Positions 22,052 to 31,707 of a stretch of DNA of 64,000 bases are shown here, in pieces (positions within the stretch are counted from its first letter, which is position 1; each line of letters opens with the position of its first letter). The notes below the pieces were generated by a model. It saw only the letters and a list, made by a program, of their open reading frames with translations. It was not told the DNA's origin and did not search any database. A program made the translations under genes and the position numbers. The DNA is from Ornithodoros turicata (taxonomy: Eukaryota; Arthropoda; Arachnida; Ixodida; Argasidae). Location of the stretch: assembly GCF_037126465.1 (NCBI RefSeq), contig NC_088206.1, positions 9,523,187-9,587,186 of the forward strand, given 5' to 3'.

Positions 22052-25000
22052 ACTCTACCAAATTGGTGGAAGCTGTCGAACATTATGACGTCACTTGTTA
22101 ACAAACAGGGAGAGGTCTATTTCGTGGCAGGAACGACCGAAGCCAATTTTCCGCACAGTTGAGGTTACGTGTACACAGCTCCAAAGGAAAGTTCTCTTGT
22201 CGTCAGCATGTCGTCACACTGACGTCACGCATATATTTCTCTACGCTGGGAAAGTTTCAAACCGATTGGGAAGTTCCATTCCAATGATTTCTGATGATGG
22301 TGACAGATATTATACCGCTCAAGTAGGGGTAAAGGGAACTCGGTAAAATAGGAAATGCATTGCTCGTGGAAACTACGAATTGTTGTTTGGAGAACGAAAT
22401 ATCCTTTCGGCGTTTTCTCGCCTCTGTGTTTAAATTTTAAAGGCAGCGCAAAGGAAGTTTATGTTGGCGGCGTAGTTTAACAGGTTGTTGCTTGTAAAAA
22501 CAGGGCAAGAAGTTCTACGTGTGACAGAGCACTCTTAATATTTTTAATAAGCAAGGAAAGTTGCGGCAGAAGGACTCGGTACGACATCTGGTGGGAACAA
22601 GATTGAAGGACGTTTAATGTAATTAATGTGGCGGAAATGCGTTAGCATTCAGCCGACCCATTCCACTACCACTATTCACCTCTCTCTACCCCTAACTATC
22701 ACTAACTGTTACTAACTACACAGCCACAACAGCGTCTCAAGCCTTCCTCCACGCCGGCAGCGTATTTTGAAACGCTGCTTTCTCTCTTCCTCAGTCTCGT
22801 TCGCTCGCTTTCGGTGCCGAGCAGCGGCATCATCCGCTGCCTGACGCTGCTTGCGTTTTTCCTCGGTTTCGGCAGCTCGTCGCCTTCGCTCAGGATCCGT
22901 CTTCTTTTGGCGCCTACTTGGCCCGGCACTCGTACTCGGTTTACATGTTTACACTCCATCGTGTACTTGAATTCAGCCCATTACGCGCCTTGCACACCCA
23001 CAAGTTCAGACTCGCCCGCGTATCTTGCGCGCCGCCAAGACCGTTTCCGCAGACGTGCTCCTCTCCATGACGACACCCGCCGCGTCGCGGGTACATTGGC
23101 TTCCGTTCCGTGATCTACTCTACTTTCCCTTACTCTCTACCCTCCACTGCCGTCCTTCTCTCTCACGCGGCCTACTTCCCTCTCCACCTTTGACCGGATC
23201 GACGCGGGCACTTCCTTGAAACGCCGCTTCTAGCGTTAACGTACTAATAATCCCCAACTCGTCAAGCAACAGAGATCTCTGTGTCCGACAATCCTTTGCT
23301 GCTTCTGTTGGCTACGTAGCCAACGTTTTGTTGTTGATGTTGTTGTTGTTGTAAACTCAGTGCTGTGCGCATGCAATATAGTTTTGGTACCGTATCCGAC
23401 GAACAAAGCGATGTTCGTCGCAACTTCGACACGGTCTCATCCGCTGTTTAGAATTATAATTTTCTAAAAATCTAAGAGGGCATTTGGGAGGAAAATTGTG
23501 ACGTAATAGTGCTGAGACCTCGGGCTATCGAATAAATAAATTTTCGGAGATTGCAAGCGTGCTGCTTTACGGTATACCTTTGACAATGTGGAATCAAATC
23601 TTATTATCTTATTGCTTACTTACCTAAACAGAAATGTCTTACTCTCATGTATTCTTCTTTTTGAGGTATATTCTGCAAAATGCCGCCAACAAAACCCAGG
23701 CGTACATGGCGGAAAAGAAGACGGCCATGTTGAAGCAGGAATCACTGGCGTTTCTGGCTGCGAAACATAAGTTTCATCTTCACGTCTTTGTGGACGGCGC
23801 GAACGAGAAATCATCGCTCAATAACTACGTGAGGAGTGTAGAGCGGGTGAAGGTGAGGCCACAGAAAAACTGATCTAATTTCACCTTATAGACCACAGGA
23901 CGGGTTAGAATCATTTCCTTCTTCGTCTTCTTCGTTGTCGCATGCAATATCTCGAACACCTCCTTCTTGTCTCCCAATAATCGACCCAACTAGACCCAAC
24001 TAGAGTCACTAAAAAAGCAAAAATTTGGCGCATCCTTTTTCTTAACCGTTTGTGTCTCGACAGACGTACTCGGTTGGGTCTAGTGACTCTACACCCAACC
24101 GAGTACGTCTGTCGAGGCACAAACGGTTAAGAAAAAGGATGCGCCAAATTTTAAATGGTTCAAGGTACAAGGTGGTGGCGGTGGTGGTGGTGACATCCTT
24201 GCAAGATTTATGTGAGTGTCGCCTGGCTTCGAGACAAAGAAATGTAGCTTTTGGTGATGTTTCTGCATTGTATGCACTAATCTCACTTCTTTTCTGAACG
24301 TGAATGTTTCACACTGAAACGCTCTGCATTTCATCGATTCTGTCGATGTGGCCACCTGTAGATGTGTCCCAAATTATAACTCCTCGCGAGTGTTTGAAAA
24401 TAGAGTAATACTTCTCACCTTCCGCAAAGCAAAGCGTCCCCTCGCTCATGCGTTTGTTTGGAAATGTCATCACATCAATTGACATTATAGTGATGAGATA
24501 CAGCAGTCGACAGTCGACAGAGATGCACTATCAAACACAAATTCTGATGCCCCTCTTCTGGTACATACAATGATGCGTCATGAAGGTGATGAATTGACGT
24601 CATGGTGCCAACAACAACAACAACAATAAATGCTGACGTGATGCCAACCTTGTATGTTAACTATAGCTTCTACAAGCTATCTAGCATCCGTAACTTTCGC
24701 TTCTAAGAGACTACAAGGGATACGCTGAGCCAGTGGCATATCCAGGGTGATCGAACCCCCAGGAATCGTACTTTTGCGAGTGCAACTGGGAGAGGAGGGA
24801 AACCTCCTCGCCCGCATAAAGTCCCCATAGAAACCCCCCTCCCCCCCGAAATATTTTTTCTGGCTACGCCACTGCGCTGAGTTGCTCGCATTGGCTGATA
24901 TTCCGCCACGCAGCGTGCCAATAAAATTTAATAACGCTCTTTCATTGCTATTTTTTTTTCTCTACCACAGACACTTCTTGAGCTGAACACCTTACCACGG

Positions 25001-25141
25001 AAACGGTCGTTCCTGTACAAGTTTTTCAAGTCGGTAGCTGGCGCCATCTACATTGACAGCGCATGCAACCTCGAGAGGGTGGAAGCTATTTACATGAAAT
25101 TTATGAAGAATGATCTTGACGCACTCCTTGCTAGTCGTTAA
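15438..25141 (+). CDS. Gene A: predicted secreted, catalytically dead Dicer-derived RNase III-like protein (386 aa)
   Basis: Reconstructed from eight exons: 15438-15467, 16372-16413, 17232-17361, 17732-18075, 19070-19094, 19337-19568, 23666-23852, 24971-25141. All introns are GT..AG and all phases agree. Residues 1-24 look like a signal peptide. Residues 25-182 resemble the Dicer Hel1 lobe, with the P-loop replaced around 38-45 and DECH read as DEDV at 133-136. Residues 192-386 form an RNase IIIb domain: YQPLDYVGDFVLDYIV at 251-266 holds D255 (E to D) and D259, but the second acidic pair is K347 and K350 in KFFKSVAGAIY. Hel2, PAZ, RNase IIIa and dsRBD are missing. Sequons at N31, N80, N97, N126 and N276 fit secretion. 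Role unknown; possible dsRNA binding or decoy function is inference. Confidence 0.72.
15468..16371 (+). other. Gene A intron 1
   Basis: Phase 0, GTAAGT..TTTCAG. Contains a tRNA-derived SINE (about 15768-15998) and otherwise nothing I recognise. Confidence 0.5.
15768..15998 (+). mobile_element. tRNA-derived SINE, partial copy
   Basis: Starts in a GTGGGTTCGAATC B-box. It continues with CTGTGCTGTCTCAGGTTTTC, CAGTTCCCCCTGAAGTCGG and GCCGCTCATAGCCACAGTTG, and ends in an (AC)n and A-rich tail. It matches the fuller copy at 59974-60280 on the other strand; the A-box half of the tRNA head is missing or degenerate here. Tick genomes carry tRNA-derived SINEs such as Ruka, but I cannot assign this one. 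Confidence 0.8.
16372..16413 (+). CDS. Gene A exon 2 (signal peptide hydrophobic core)
   Basis: A 42-nt exon encoding LLAVVFLAVPSEQQ between TTTTCAG and GTAAGA, phase 0 on both sides. Joined to exon 1 it gives a short basic n-region, a hydrophobic core and a polar end, as expected for a cleaved signal peptide with cleavage near the proline-serine. Confidence 0.6.
16414..17231 (+). other. Gene A intron 2
   Basis: Phase 0. No recognisable repeat or element ends; scattered small frames only. Confidence 0.45.
17232..17361 (+). CDS. Gene A exon 3 (degenerate helicase motif I region)
   Basis: 130 nt, phase 0 in and phase 1 out. NNTVILEVPTWEQRTAKMAM lines up with the Dicer helicase start, where NT-I-V precedes the GTGSGKT P-loop. 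Here the glycines are lost and lysine is arginine (R44). A TIIVADD strand follows, matching the FLVNT strand of Dicer. Confidence 0.65.
17732..18075 (+). CDS. Gene A exon 4 (rest of Hel1-like lobe)
   Basis: 344 nt, TTTCAG acceptor, phase 1 in and phase 0 out with GTAAGA. DVLILSAESLALSL corresponds to the Dicer segment ending in 'T-Q-I-L-L-D', NISLIAVDEDV to the motif II strand with DECH changed to DEDV, and LVVFTSDMS to motif III. Confidence 0.68.
18076..19069 (+). other. Gene A intron 4
   Basis: Phase 0. Contains a tandem CCCAACGGC tract near 18530-18570 and a short inverted GAGAGCAGA / TCTGCTCTC near 18360-18395. No coding exon with compatible phase was seen, so the missing Dicer middle domains are not hidden here as far as I can read. 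Confidence 0.4.
19070..19094 (+). CDS. Gene A exon 5 (25-nt microexon linker)
   Basis: CGCGGTCTAC...AAATCG between CCGTTTCAG and GTAAGA; 25 nt, phase 0 in and phase 1 out. Encodes RGLQGNQI and joins the helicase remnant to the RNase III domain. Gene B has an equivalent 31-nt microexon with the same phases. Confidence 0.6.
19337..19568 (+). CDS. Gene A exon 6 (RNase III domain, first half)
   Basis: 232 nt, phase 1 in, phase 2 out. LGGYKFQDPTLLTKAFLHATY matches the Dicer RNase IIIb N-terminus, and QPLDYVGDFVLDYIVSK matches the RNase III signature (Q-R-L-E-F-L-G-D-A-I-L-D-Y-L-I in Dicers). The first metal pair is D255 and D259, so only a conservative E to D change. Confidence 0.85.
20602..21135 (+). 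mobile_element. piggyBac-like MITE, longer copy
   Basis: Begins TTAA then AGGGAGACTCCGC and ends CGGAGTCTCCCT. The first 60 and last 100 bases match the inverted copy at 48438-48703. The left TTAA is present, but the right flank reads GGGA instead of TTAA, so that end is altered. The insert between the ends is absent from the shorter copy. Confidence 0.7.
21801..21857. repeat. 15-bp tandem repeat
   Basis: About four imperfect copies of AACTCCCATGCCTTC. Confidence 0.75.
21962..22052 (+). mobile_element. LINE 3' tail with (AAAT)n
   Basis: TCCTGCATGGGCCCTTCGGGCCTG followed by more than a dozen AAAT units. This looks like the 3' end of a 5'-truncated LINE. A shorter similar tail is near 6095-6118. 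Confidence 0.5.
22712..22960 (-). pseudogene. Arginine-rich STPR-like repeat protein remnant
   Basis: On the minus strand a frame of about 80 codons reads RRQKKTDPERRRRAAETEEK, then KRKQRQAADDAAARHRKRAN, then ETEEERKQRFKIRCRRGGRL, and stops at 22712-22714. The roughly 23-residue repeating pattern of R, A, E and D resembles STPR-domain peptides found in many arthropod predicted proteins. The only upstream ATG (22959) is in another frame, separated by what looks like a one-base shift around TGTAAACATG. It may be a transposon passenger or a gene fragment. The STPR assignment is inference. Confidence 0.5.
23666..23852 (+). CDS. Gene A exon 7 (RNase III domain, middle)
   Basis: 187 nt, phase 2 in, phase 0 out (GTGAGG). 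Encodes YILQNAANKTQAYMAEKKTA and continues MLKQESLAFLAAKHKFHLHV, matching the Dicer segment 'LTDLRSALVNN..FASLAVKYDYHKY'. The acceptor is the less common GAG after a pyrimidine tract. N-K-T at residue 276 is a sequon shared with gene B (N-K-S). Confidence 0.8.
23853..24970 (+). other. Gene A intron 7
   Basis: Phase 0. Holds a near-perfect 131-bp hairpin (24021-24151) and (AAC)n near 24610. A GAACCCCCAGG / CCCCCCTCCCCCCCG stretch near 24755-24850 looks like a SINE or LINE scrap. Confidence 0.5.
24021..24151. repeat. Near-perfect 131-bp hairpin
   Basis: Arms of about 60 bp begin AAATTTGGCGCATCC and end GGATGCGCCAAATTT, with a short loop near CTAGTGACTCTAC. Only one or two mismatches are visible. 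Transcription of gene A through this intron would place a long dsRNA stem in the pre-mRNA. Confidence 0.9.
24971..25141 (+). CDS. Gene A exon 8 (RNase III domain end, stop codon)
   Basis: Encodes TLLELNTLPRKRSFLYKFFK and then SVAGAIYIDSACNLERVEAI, ending DALLASR and TAA. It matches the Dicer C-terminal RNase IIIb motif G-D-I-F-E-S-L-A-G-A-I-Y-x-D-S, but the catalytic D and E are K347 and K350. The frame stops right after the fold, so there is no dsRNA-binding domain. Confidence 0.88.
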   Translation, partial: TLLELNTLPRKRSFLYKFFKSVAGAIYIDSACNLERVEAIYMKFMKNDLDALLASR

Positions 25142-25299
25142 AAGACTCCACGAGGATGTACGCGGAGCCTCTTGTAAATGGCCGACGAAGAAATATGGGC
25201 GCACTCACTGACCCACCGGATGGTTTTGTTTATTAAATAATAATGTTCCCTTTTCAACGTGAAAGGCAGCGTACACAACGAGCATAGTAAGAAATAAGA

Positions 25300-25305
25300 A
25301 ATAAA
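25300..25305 (+). terminator. Candidate polyadenylation signal of gene A
   Basis: AATAAA lies 159 bp after the stop codon; a second AATAAA is at 25545-25550. Position is the only evidence. Confidence 0.35.
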
Positions 25306-25649
25306 AATGCGAAGTACGAGCATAGTAAGACGGAACGATAAGAACGAGCATAGAGTAAGAATGAGAAGCAAGCATAAGCGACGTGGGATCCACGGCGAAA
25401 CGAAGAACAACAAGTCCGAAAAAATGGCATTAAGCACCATGAGGTCTTACGTTCTGTCCTGATTTGAAACCTTGTGAGTAAGTGCTACTTCACAGCTTTG
25501 GGCAACGTCTTATGAAATGGGACAGTTGGTGCTTGGACAGACGGAATAAATGTTTGCGTGGCTTCCAGTTTTATCTTGTTTTATCATCGTTTAACTGTAG
25601 ATTTATTGTTACATGTGATGTTTTTTTTTTTCCTTTCGGAACTTGTGTA

Positions 25650-26200
25650 TGTACTATGCCTCACGAACAGTGGCAGCCAATAGACCTCTACCTGGTTGTA
25701 AACAAATGACGTCATAATGTTCGACAGCGCCACCAGTTTGGTAGAGCTGAACTACGTTGAAAGCTAGTGGCGAACAAGGTCGCTCCTGAAAGCCACCGTC
25801 TTGAGGGGATTACGATGGTCTCTGAAAGGGACGCGACCTTCGGTTAGACGATTTCAGAAATTGCATGGATGGCCCACCAGAGAGCGCCGTGTTGCGAAAG
25901 CCCCGCTGCATCTTGGGATTTAGTTTTCATGAGTCAAAGAGAAGAAGAAGAGCGCAAACGGTTTCGGTTTTCTCTCTCCTTCACCCCCCGCACCTTCAAG
26001 CAACAGGCAGACGAGCACGAATGCAAACCATTTCCCACAACGCATTGCGCGATGCGCGTGACTTGGGCGACGGAGGGCCCCCGTGCGGAGCACAAGGGCA
26101 ATATCTGAAATCGCCTAGCTCATTCGTGGAACCCAGCTATCCCCTTCCGATCTGTTTTGGTTTCGGTCTGTCTACCAACGTCATGATGACGTTTGTCGGG
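25650..26200 (+). repeat. Dispersed repeat, counterpart of 21596-22130
   Basis: Contains AATGACGTCATAATGTTCGAC, CTTGAGGGGATTACGATGG and CAACGTCATGATGACGTTTG blocks in the order opposite to that at 21596-22130. It is a TE-like unit of about 550 bp. No clear termini or TSD were found. Confidence 0.65.
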
Positions 26201-27367
26201 TAGAGGTCCATTGAGAACTACCAGTTACCCCGTGTCACTCTGTCTTACGTGACTACTTGCTACCTGATGTTCAAGATGACTATACCTGTGTTATCGGACT
26301 TTTCGGTCAATTTTCACGTATATTATATGAATAAAGTGGATGTCATGCCACAGCTTACGTAATCACATGTGACGAAGCCATATATAATGGTCGTTTGGTG
26401 GTCGTTGTGTAGGATGTCTGCTTTTATCCGATAGATATTTTTGTTTTTAAATAAAGAAAGCTATGAGAGCTTTTGCTGCGTGTTAAAACGGCCACGTGCA
26501 CTTTGTGTGCAGCAGAATGGAAAACAGTATGTGACTACGAGACGAATTCATAAATCAACTGTTTTTTTTTTTTTTTTTTTTCACGAGAGGCCTTCGGCAA
26601 ATGTTCACTTTGGACTTGTTTGTTCACTTTGCAAAAATAGGGTCATTTAAAGACATTCCATTTTCACAAAATCTGCGGAAGGAATAGGTACTTTATGATA
26701 CCTGGATCGAACAACAACAACAATAAATGAAGAAGTGATGATGACATGGGATGTTTCCCCGTGGTAGCCACAGGACACTACCCCATTTCACAGTGGTTAA
26801 TATGAGAGGATGAATTATGGTGAGAATGAATAAAAAATGGATCGAATAAAAACAAACACCTTCACAAAATAATCACGTCAAGGCAGGGTGAGCCGTTTCA
26901 TACGGTCATACTGACACTACGCTGGACAATATTTCGACTGACTTTCGACTGCTACGTCGATGCCCTTTGTGATGTAATGTCGTTGTCAGTGCGAGCGCTG
27001 TTATTTTCTTCATCTGGGTCCATGCGATCTGCGGCAGTAAGTAGCACTTTTTACATCCATCATGGTCTACACCTTTCTGTAGAGCACGTTTTCTTTGATC
27101 TTGACTGCATTTTAGTATCATAAATGCCACAATTGTCAGAAAATATATACAACTCTGCGCATAATTCCTCTAGGACTTTCAAATGCGAAATGCTGCTTTT
27201 AGACTACCAGCAGTTAGAGCTCGTCAAGACGAATCGTCTGACACCTCATTTGTCTCGCTGCGCGAAAAGGTTGGTGTGGTACGCGCGGCGGTTGCCGAGC
27301 GACTGCCGGCATTCGCAGCATTGCAGGTGACGCCGTGCACTACCATGTGAAACTTTAACCCGTAATA

Positions 27368-28161
27368 TACTGGGTGCTTCATGAAAAATGAGCCAAAGTT
27401 TAAACAAAAATGGTTCATCGCACAACACAACCGGTTCTCACCCAACCGACACTCACAACCGACACTCAACCTATTTTTGCTTTGTAATTAATTAATTAAC
27501 TGAAATTAATTATTCAGTTCTTAATTATAAGGGTTAGAGCCAAGATGTCAATGAGAAAGTTGCAGCGGGCGATACAACGACACGAAACCCGTTGATTGCA
27601 ACTTTGTAGCTCTAACGGATCCTTTCTTCTTTTTTTTTTTTTACCCGGCTCCAAAGTCTAACTTTCCCGGCTTACAAATAACCGACGCGGGACCCCTCGC
27701 AGACGCGCGAGGAGCTCCGGATCACAGCGCTCTCGAGCGTCATGTTATCGAACGAGGACTAGTCGCAGTTCTCATTGACATTTTCGCTCGCCGTTGACTC
27801 GTCGCGCGTCTGCGACAGATCCCGCGTCGGTGTTTTGCAAAACCGAAACTTAATCTTTGAAACAGGAAAAGAAAAAAGAAAGGATCCGTTACAGGCGCAA
27901 CGGGTTTCGTGTTGTTGCATCGCCCTCTACAATTTTCTCAGTGACATTTCTACTCTAATCCTTATAATTAAAATAAACCACCTAATTAATTTCATTTAAT
28001 TAATTAATCAATTACAAAATAAAGCGAAAATGTTTGAGTATCCTCACACCACTGGTAACACTGTGCAGTCCGTCTTTTTGGTGTGCGATAAACACACCTC
28101 AAAAAAAAAAAAAAAAAGAAAAGAAGAAAACTTTGGCTATTTTTTCGTGAAGCACCCTGTA
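27368..28161. mobile_element. Tc1/mariner-type foldback MITE (794 bp)
   Basis: Ends TACTGGGTGCTTCATGAAAA and TTCGTGAAGCACCCTGTA are inverted. TA dinucleotides flank it (27366-27367, 28162-28163). The arms extend inward, including TTAATTAATTAA blocks and GGATCCTTTCTTC / AGAAAGGATCCG, so most of the element can pair with itself. No transposase. A related architecture is at 35993-36998. Confidence 0.85.
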
Positions 28162-28163
28162 TA

Positions 28164-31100
28164 GAATGCCACGTCACTCATTGCGCTGCCTGGCTAGTCT
28201 TGAAATTATGAGCGTTTTAAAAATTCCCTCAATTTCCCGACGGGTCCCCGCCGGTCATGACATTCCACACGTTCCCGCAAACAAAGACACAGTTCTCTGT
28301 CAAAATAGCAAGTGTGCAGTTGCGTCGATCTTCCGTCGATCAACAGTGAAGTAAAACGCAGTAACCAGCAAGATTTTCATGCGCCACATGTATTCCTTAT
28401 TTCATTCCCGAGGCATGTTTGCCGACACAATGAATATAAAGCAATGAAGCTTTCTTTGTCCATTTCGTGCAAGCTTGCAGTCTCCATTTCTGTAGGGGTT
28501 TTCTTCGACATTTCTTCAGGTTCTTTGCACGTGAAGACATGTAGACAGCTTCATGGAAGATTCTGCAGAATAAACAAGGAAAGCTTCATTGTTCTATATT
28601 CATTGCGTCTGTACCACTAGAACGTGACTTCATCTTTGACATATCTCCCCTTCTTGACGTGCAAAATGTGCCTTCGTCGACAACAACAAAAACAACATTT
28701 GATGATTGATGATGTCACGGCTTCGTCCACAACAAGCGCAGTGTGCCTCTTACCCTTACTCTGCTCTTGAGTTTTCCAGTTTGATTGATTCAATCGTGGA
28801 TGCGAAAATGACTGCCCTAAAGGCTGTCCTATTCTGTTCTTCGGCTGACTGAGAGGGCATCAAAATAAACAATTCTTTCGCAGAGCCAATGTGGAGAAAT
28901 GAGCTAACAAGAGCTCGCCAAAGAAAGAAGAAAAACACAAAGAAAAGCAGGCAAGAGGTGTATCTCGATAACACTGTATCACGGTTCCTCGCATTTTTTC
29001 CTCGACGCATCGCATCGCCACAGATGAGGCGCGTGTTTTCGTAACTCCTAAAGGCAAGGAAAGGGCCAGCATGATGTCTATACATTTTTTTTTTTTTTTT
29101 TACTGTCAAATTTTGCGAAAATACCATGGCTTTACGCAGGTACGAAGGGTAAACAACGCTGTGCGGGCATGCCGTATGTTTATGAATGGCACTGTCTCCT
29201 TCTCTTGGTGACTGGCTGTTTCCATCGAGGTGTTCAGTCAGGCGTATTAGACAGAGTCCCTAACGAAAAGGCATCTCGAGCGCGTGTGCTTCTATTTTTC
29301 TTGCTCAAAGTTAATTGTAGCCTGGAAAATTCTCGGTGCTTTTGTAACTGCCTGACATCAAATTTGCGTAAGAATAGTTTCTTGACGTGGGGGCAAGATA
29401 CAGTGAACGCGTAATAGATCTGGACGGCTCCTTGGACTGCACGCTGCCTTGAGAGATGTTGTTGACGTCGTACATACGAGTTGGTCCCCTACTTCTGACA
29501 GCGCCTAAGCACGCCCACTGCTTAGTTTGTGAGACTCGCCCTGCCGCTCTGTCATTTTTCTCTCTCTCTTTATTTAGAGATAGCTATCTCCCCGTGTTTT
29601 TTTCTCTGGCTTAATTTCGTTTTCTGTCGCTCTGTTTCAACGAGGACTTCAGGATCTGCTATTCATATTCATTTATCCAGACTGCGGCAACCGGAGTAGC
29701 TAGTCCAGACCGCATGAGGACTAAAAAAAAACGTCCACTTGATTTTCTTCCACGTATCTAATCTAGTCTGGGGCCTAGACACGCAAGGACTCTGAAAAAG
29801 AAAAAGAACAAAAACAAAAAAATTGTGGGAAAATCCGATTTTTTTTCTGTTTCAATTCGGCGACGGAAAAACTGCCCCAAAATTGCCGATCCCGACGACA
29901 AAAACAAATAAATAAATAATTATAAAAAATGCATAACTAAAATAAAAATAGAATGAAAATAAAATACAATTAAAAATAAAGTTATGCCAAATGCATAACG
30001 AGACCAAAATATCAATTAAACATACTTACATACGTCATTTCCAGTTAGACTCAACGCAGGGAAACATCCAACATCATCATCCATTCATCTGTTGTTGTTC
30101 GAGTTAGACCAAACGAAAGGTATTCCACGTCCTACTCATGTAAATTTTAGTCCGTAAGCGATTAAAATTTACTATTTTTTAATTTTTTACAAATGTTAGA
30201 AAGCCGTTGCTCTAGCGTTTCAGCAGATCAAAATTACCGGGGGTTGTGCGTCTCCACATGAATTTTTGCATTTGCTACTTCTAATAAAGCCTTGGGCCAA
30301 TGGCTGCATCGACTTAAACTTGTTATATTTTACATTGTTTTTGTGCTAAACAAATCAAATCTGTGTTTGTATTTAATATTACACCGTGTTTCATTCTAAA
30401 TAGTTCGCTGATTCGTACAAGAAAGTCGTGTGAAAAAAAATCATACATATTTTTTGTCATTTCTCTCAAGAAAACAGGAAAGAGGATTTTTTTTTCTCAG
30501 CTATTCAAAATTTCTAAAAATTTCGCATCTTTGGTCTGGACGCTTTCGTAGCGCACGTGGTAATAAAATGATCGTGGCTTCTTGGCGAGGACCCAAATCG
30601 CGTGCACGAGATGCAGCAAAGTATCGGCAGCGCCAACGCTTCCAGCGACGCCAATGAAATGGAGACAGACGGACCGTTGAAACCAGTCCGATAGCATGAA
30701 GCAGTCTGTGAAACTTTGAAAGAGGACACGATATCTCAGAGAAGTTGACAGTTCGAAGCATTCTTCGTGATATCTACCCCGGAGAGCTTTTCTTCGTGCA
30801 TTATTGCTATAAAAAGGTCCGGAAACATCAAGGGAACTGCTGCAGCAATTCTGAAAGGAAGGGGATCGGTTGCAGTTCTCGTATTGGATTGCACGGTCGC
30901 CGTTTTGTTGATATTCTTCAGGTATTGCCAACGCGTAGGTAAGCCTGACTTCCCTGATTAAGTTTGTCAATCAGCTAGCGGATCGATCAGGTCGCTGTTG
31001 ATAGATTATCGCAACAGTAACGAATTGCTTCGCGTGTTTTATGAAGAGGATACCGCTCTAATGTCACTGACTTGTAATTTCTGTTATGCTCGTGCGACAT

Positions 31101-31561
31101 GTGCGCGAAAAATAACTTGAAATGATAGTTTGACGCGAACTCTTAATGCCATTCGTGCGGTGCCACACGGACAGTTTTAATGGCATTCGCCTTAATGACA
31201 TTTTTGTACTTAGTGAGTTCGCGATAAGTTGATCATTCGCCCATCATTCGTACACCCACTCTCGTTCCCGCTGTCTGCGCAGAGGAACAATTTTAGTTTG
31301 CATAAAATCACTTGCTACTGTACAACGCAAGGTGGTTTCATAAATTTGAGTTTACACAAGTATCTTCTGACGAAAGAAATTTCAAGATATTAGAAGTTTT
31401 GATCGATAAAAACAAGAGAACATCAGGTGTCTCCATATTGATTGTCTTGAATTTGGCGCGATTTGACAAATACGTTAATACACACGTTAATTGACCATGT
31501 CAGTGAAACATATATTAGAGCAGATAAAATGGTTAAAAAGCAAGCGAGCTGGTGGCTAAGA
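28164..31561. other. Intergenic DNA between genes A and B
   Basis: No supported gene. Holds a poly-T at about 29086-29101, a LINE 3' UTR-like piece at 29560-29745 and A-rich sequence at 29880-30000. A 157-codon minus-strand frame (30497-30970) overlaps other open frames on both strands and has no recognisable domain. Confidence 0.45.
29560..29745 (+). mobile_element. LINE 3' UTR-like fragment
   Basis: CCGGAGTAGCTAGTCCAGAC followed by GGACT and A8 parallels the CCGGAGTAGCCAGTCCCGAG ...GGACT end at 35590-35630, which belongs to a LINE with recognisable coding sequence. A 5'-truncated copy is likely. Confidence 0.55.
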
Positions 31562-31707
31562 TCCATGATGAAAACCCGAGACTGGGAAAAAGACGAAAAC
31601 AGACGACACAACACAAAGTCTCAAACTGTGTCTGAGACAAAGTCTGAGACTTTGTGTTGTGTCGTCTGTTTGCGTCTTTTTCCCAGTCTCGGGTTTTCGT
31701 CATGGAT
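31562..31707. repeat. Near-perfect 146-bp hairpin
   Basis: Arms begin TCCATGATGAAAACCCGAG and end CTCGGGTTTTCGTCATGGA, enclosing ACAACACAAAGTCTCA and its complement, with a GTGTCTGAGACAAAG loop. It is preceded by GCAAGCGAGCTGGT, the motif linked to the small hairpin family at 10447-10600. Confidence 0.9.

Larger units (their letters stand above)
21596..22130 (-). repeat. Dispersed repeat, inverted relative to 25650-26200
   Basis: Blocks around ACGTCATCATGACGTTGATAG, CGCGTCCCTTTCATAGACCA and ATTATGACGTCACTTGTTAAC are found in reverse order and orientation at 25650-26200. The copy is interrupted at about 21785-22052 by a 15-bp tandem repeat (AACTCCCATGCCTTC) and an (AAAT)n-tailed fragment. Confidence 0.65.
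19569..23665 (+). other. Gene A intron 6 (4.1 kb)
   Basis: Phase 2. It hosts the piggyBac-like MITE at 20602-21135, the inverted copy of a dispersed repeat at 21596-22130, (AAAT)n and 15-bp tandem repeats, and the arginine-rich repeat-protein remnant at 22712-22960. Between 19569 and 20590 I recognise nothing. Confidence 0.5.
25142..27367. other. Gene A 3' flank and intergenic DNA
   Basis: No further gene. Contains candidate polyadenylation signals at 25300 and 25545, the dispersed repeat at 25650-26200, a poly-T run near 26562, and (AAC)n near 26710. Confidence 0.5.

Noticed and set aside
15438..25141. Interpretation as an active, full Dicer gene
   Set aside because: Two of four metal ligands are lysine, ATPase motifs are gone, and no PAZ, RNase IIIa or dsRBD exons could be found between or after the recognised exons.
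30767..30961. Hydrophobic frame ending TTCTTCAG|GTATTG upstream of gene B as an alternative signal-peptide exon
   Set aside because: No in-phase partner, and it lies upstream of the better ATG exon at 32473; overlapping open frames on both strands suggest chance.
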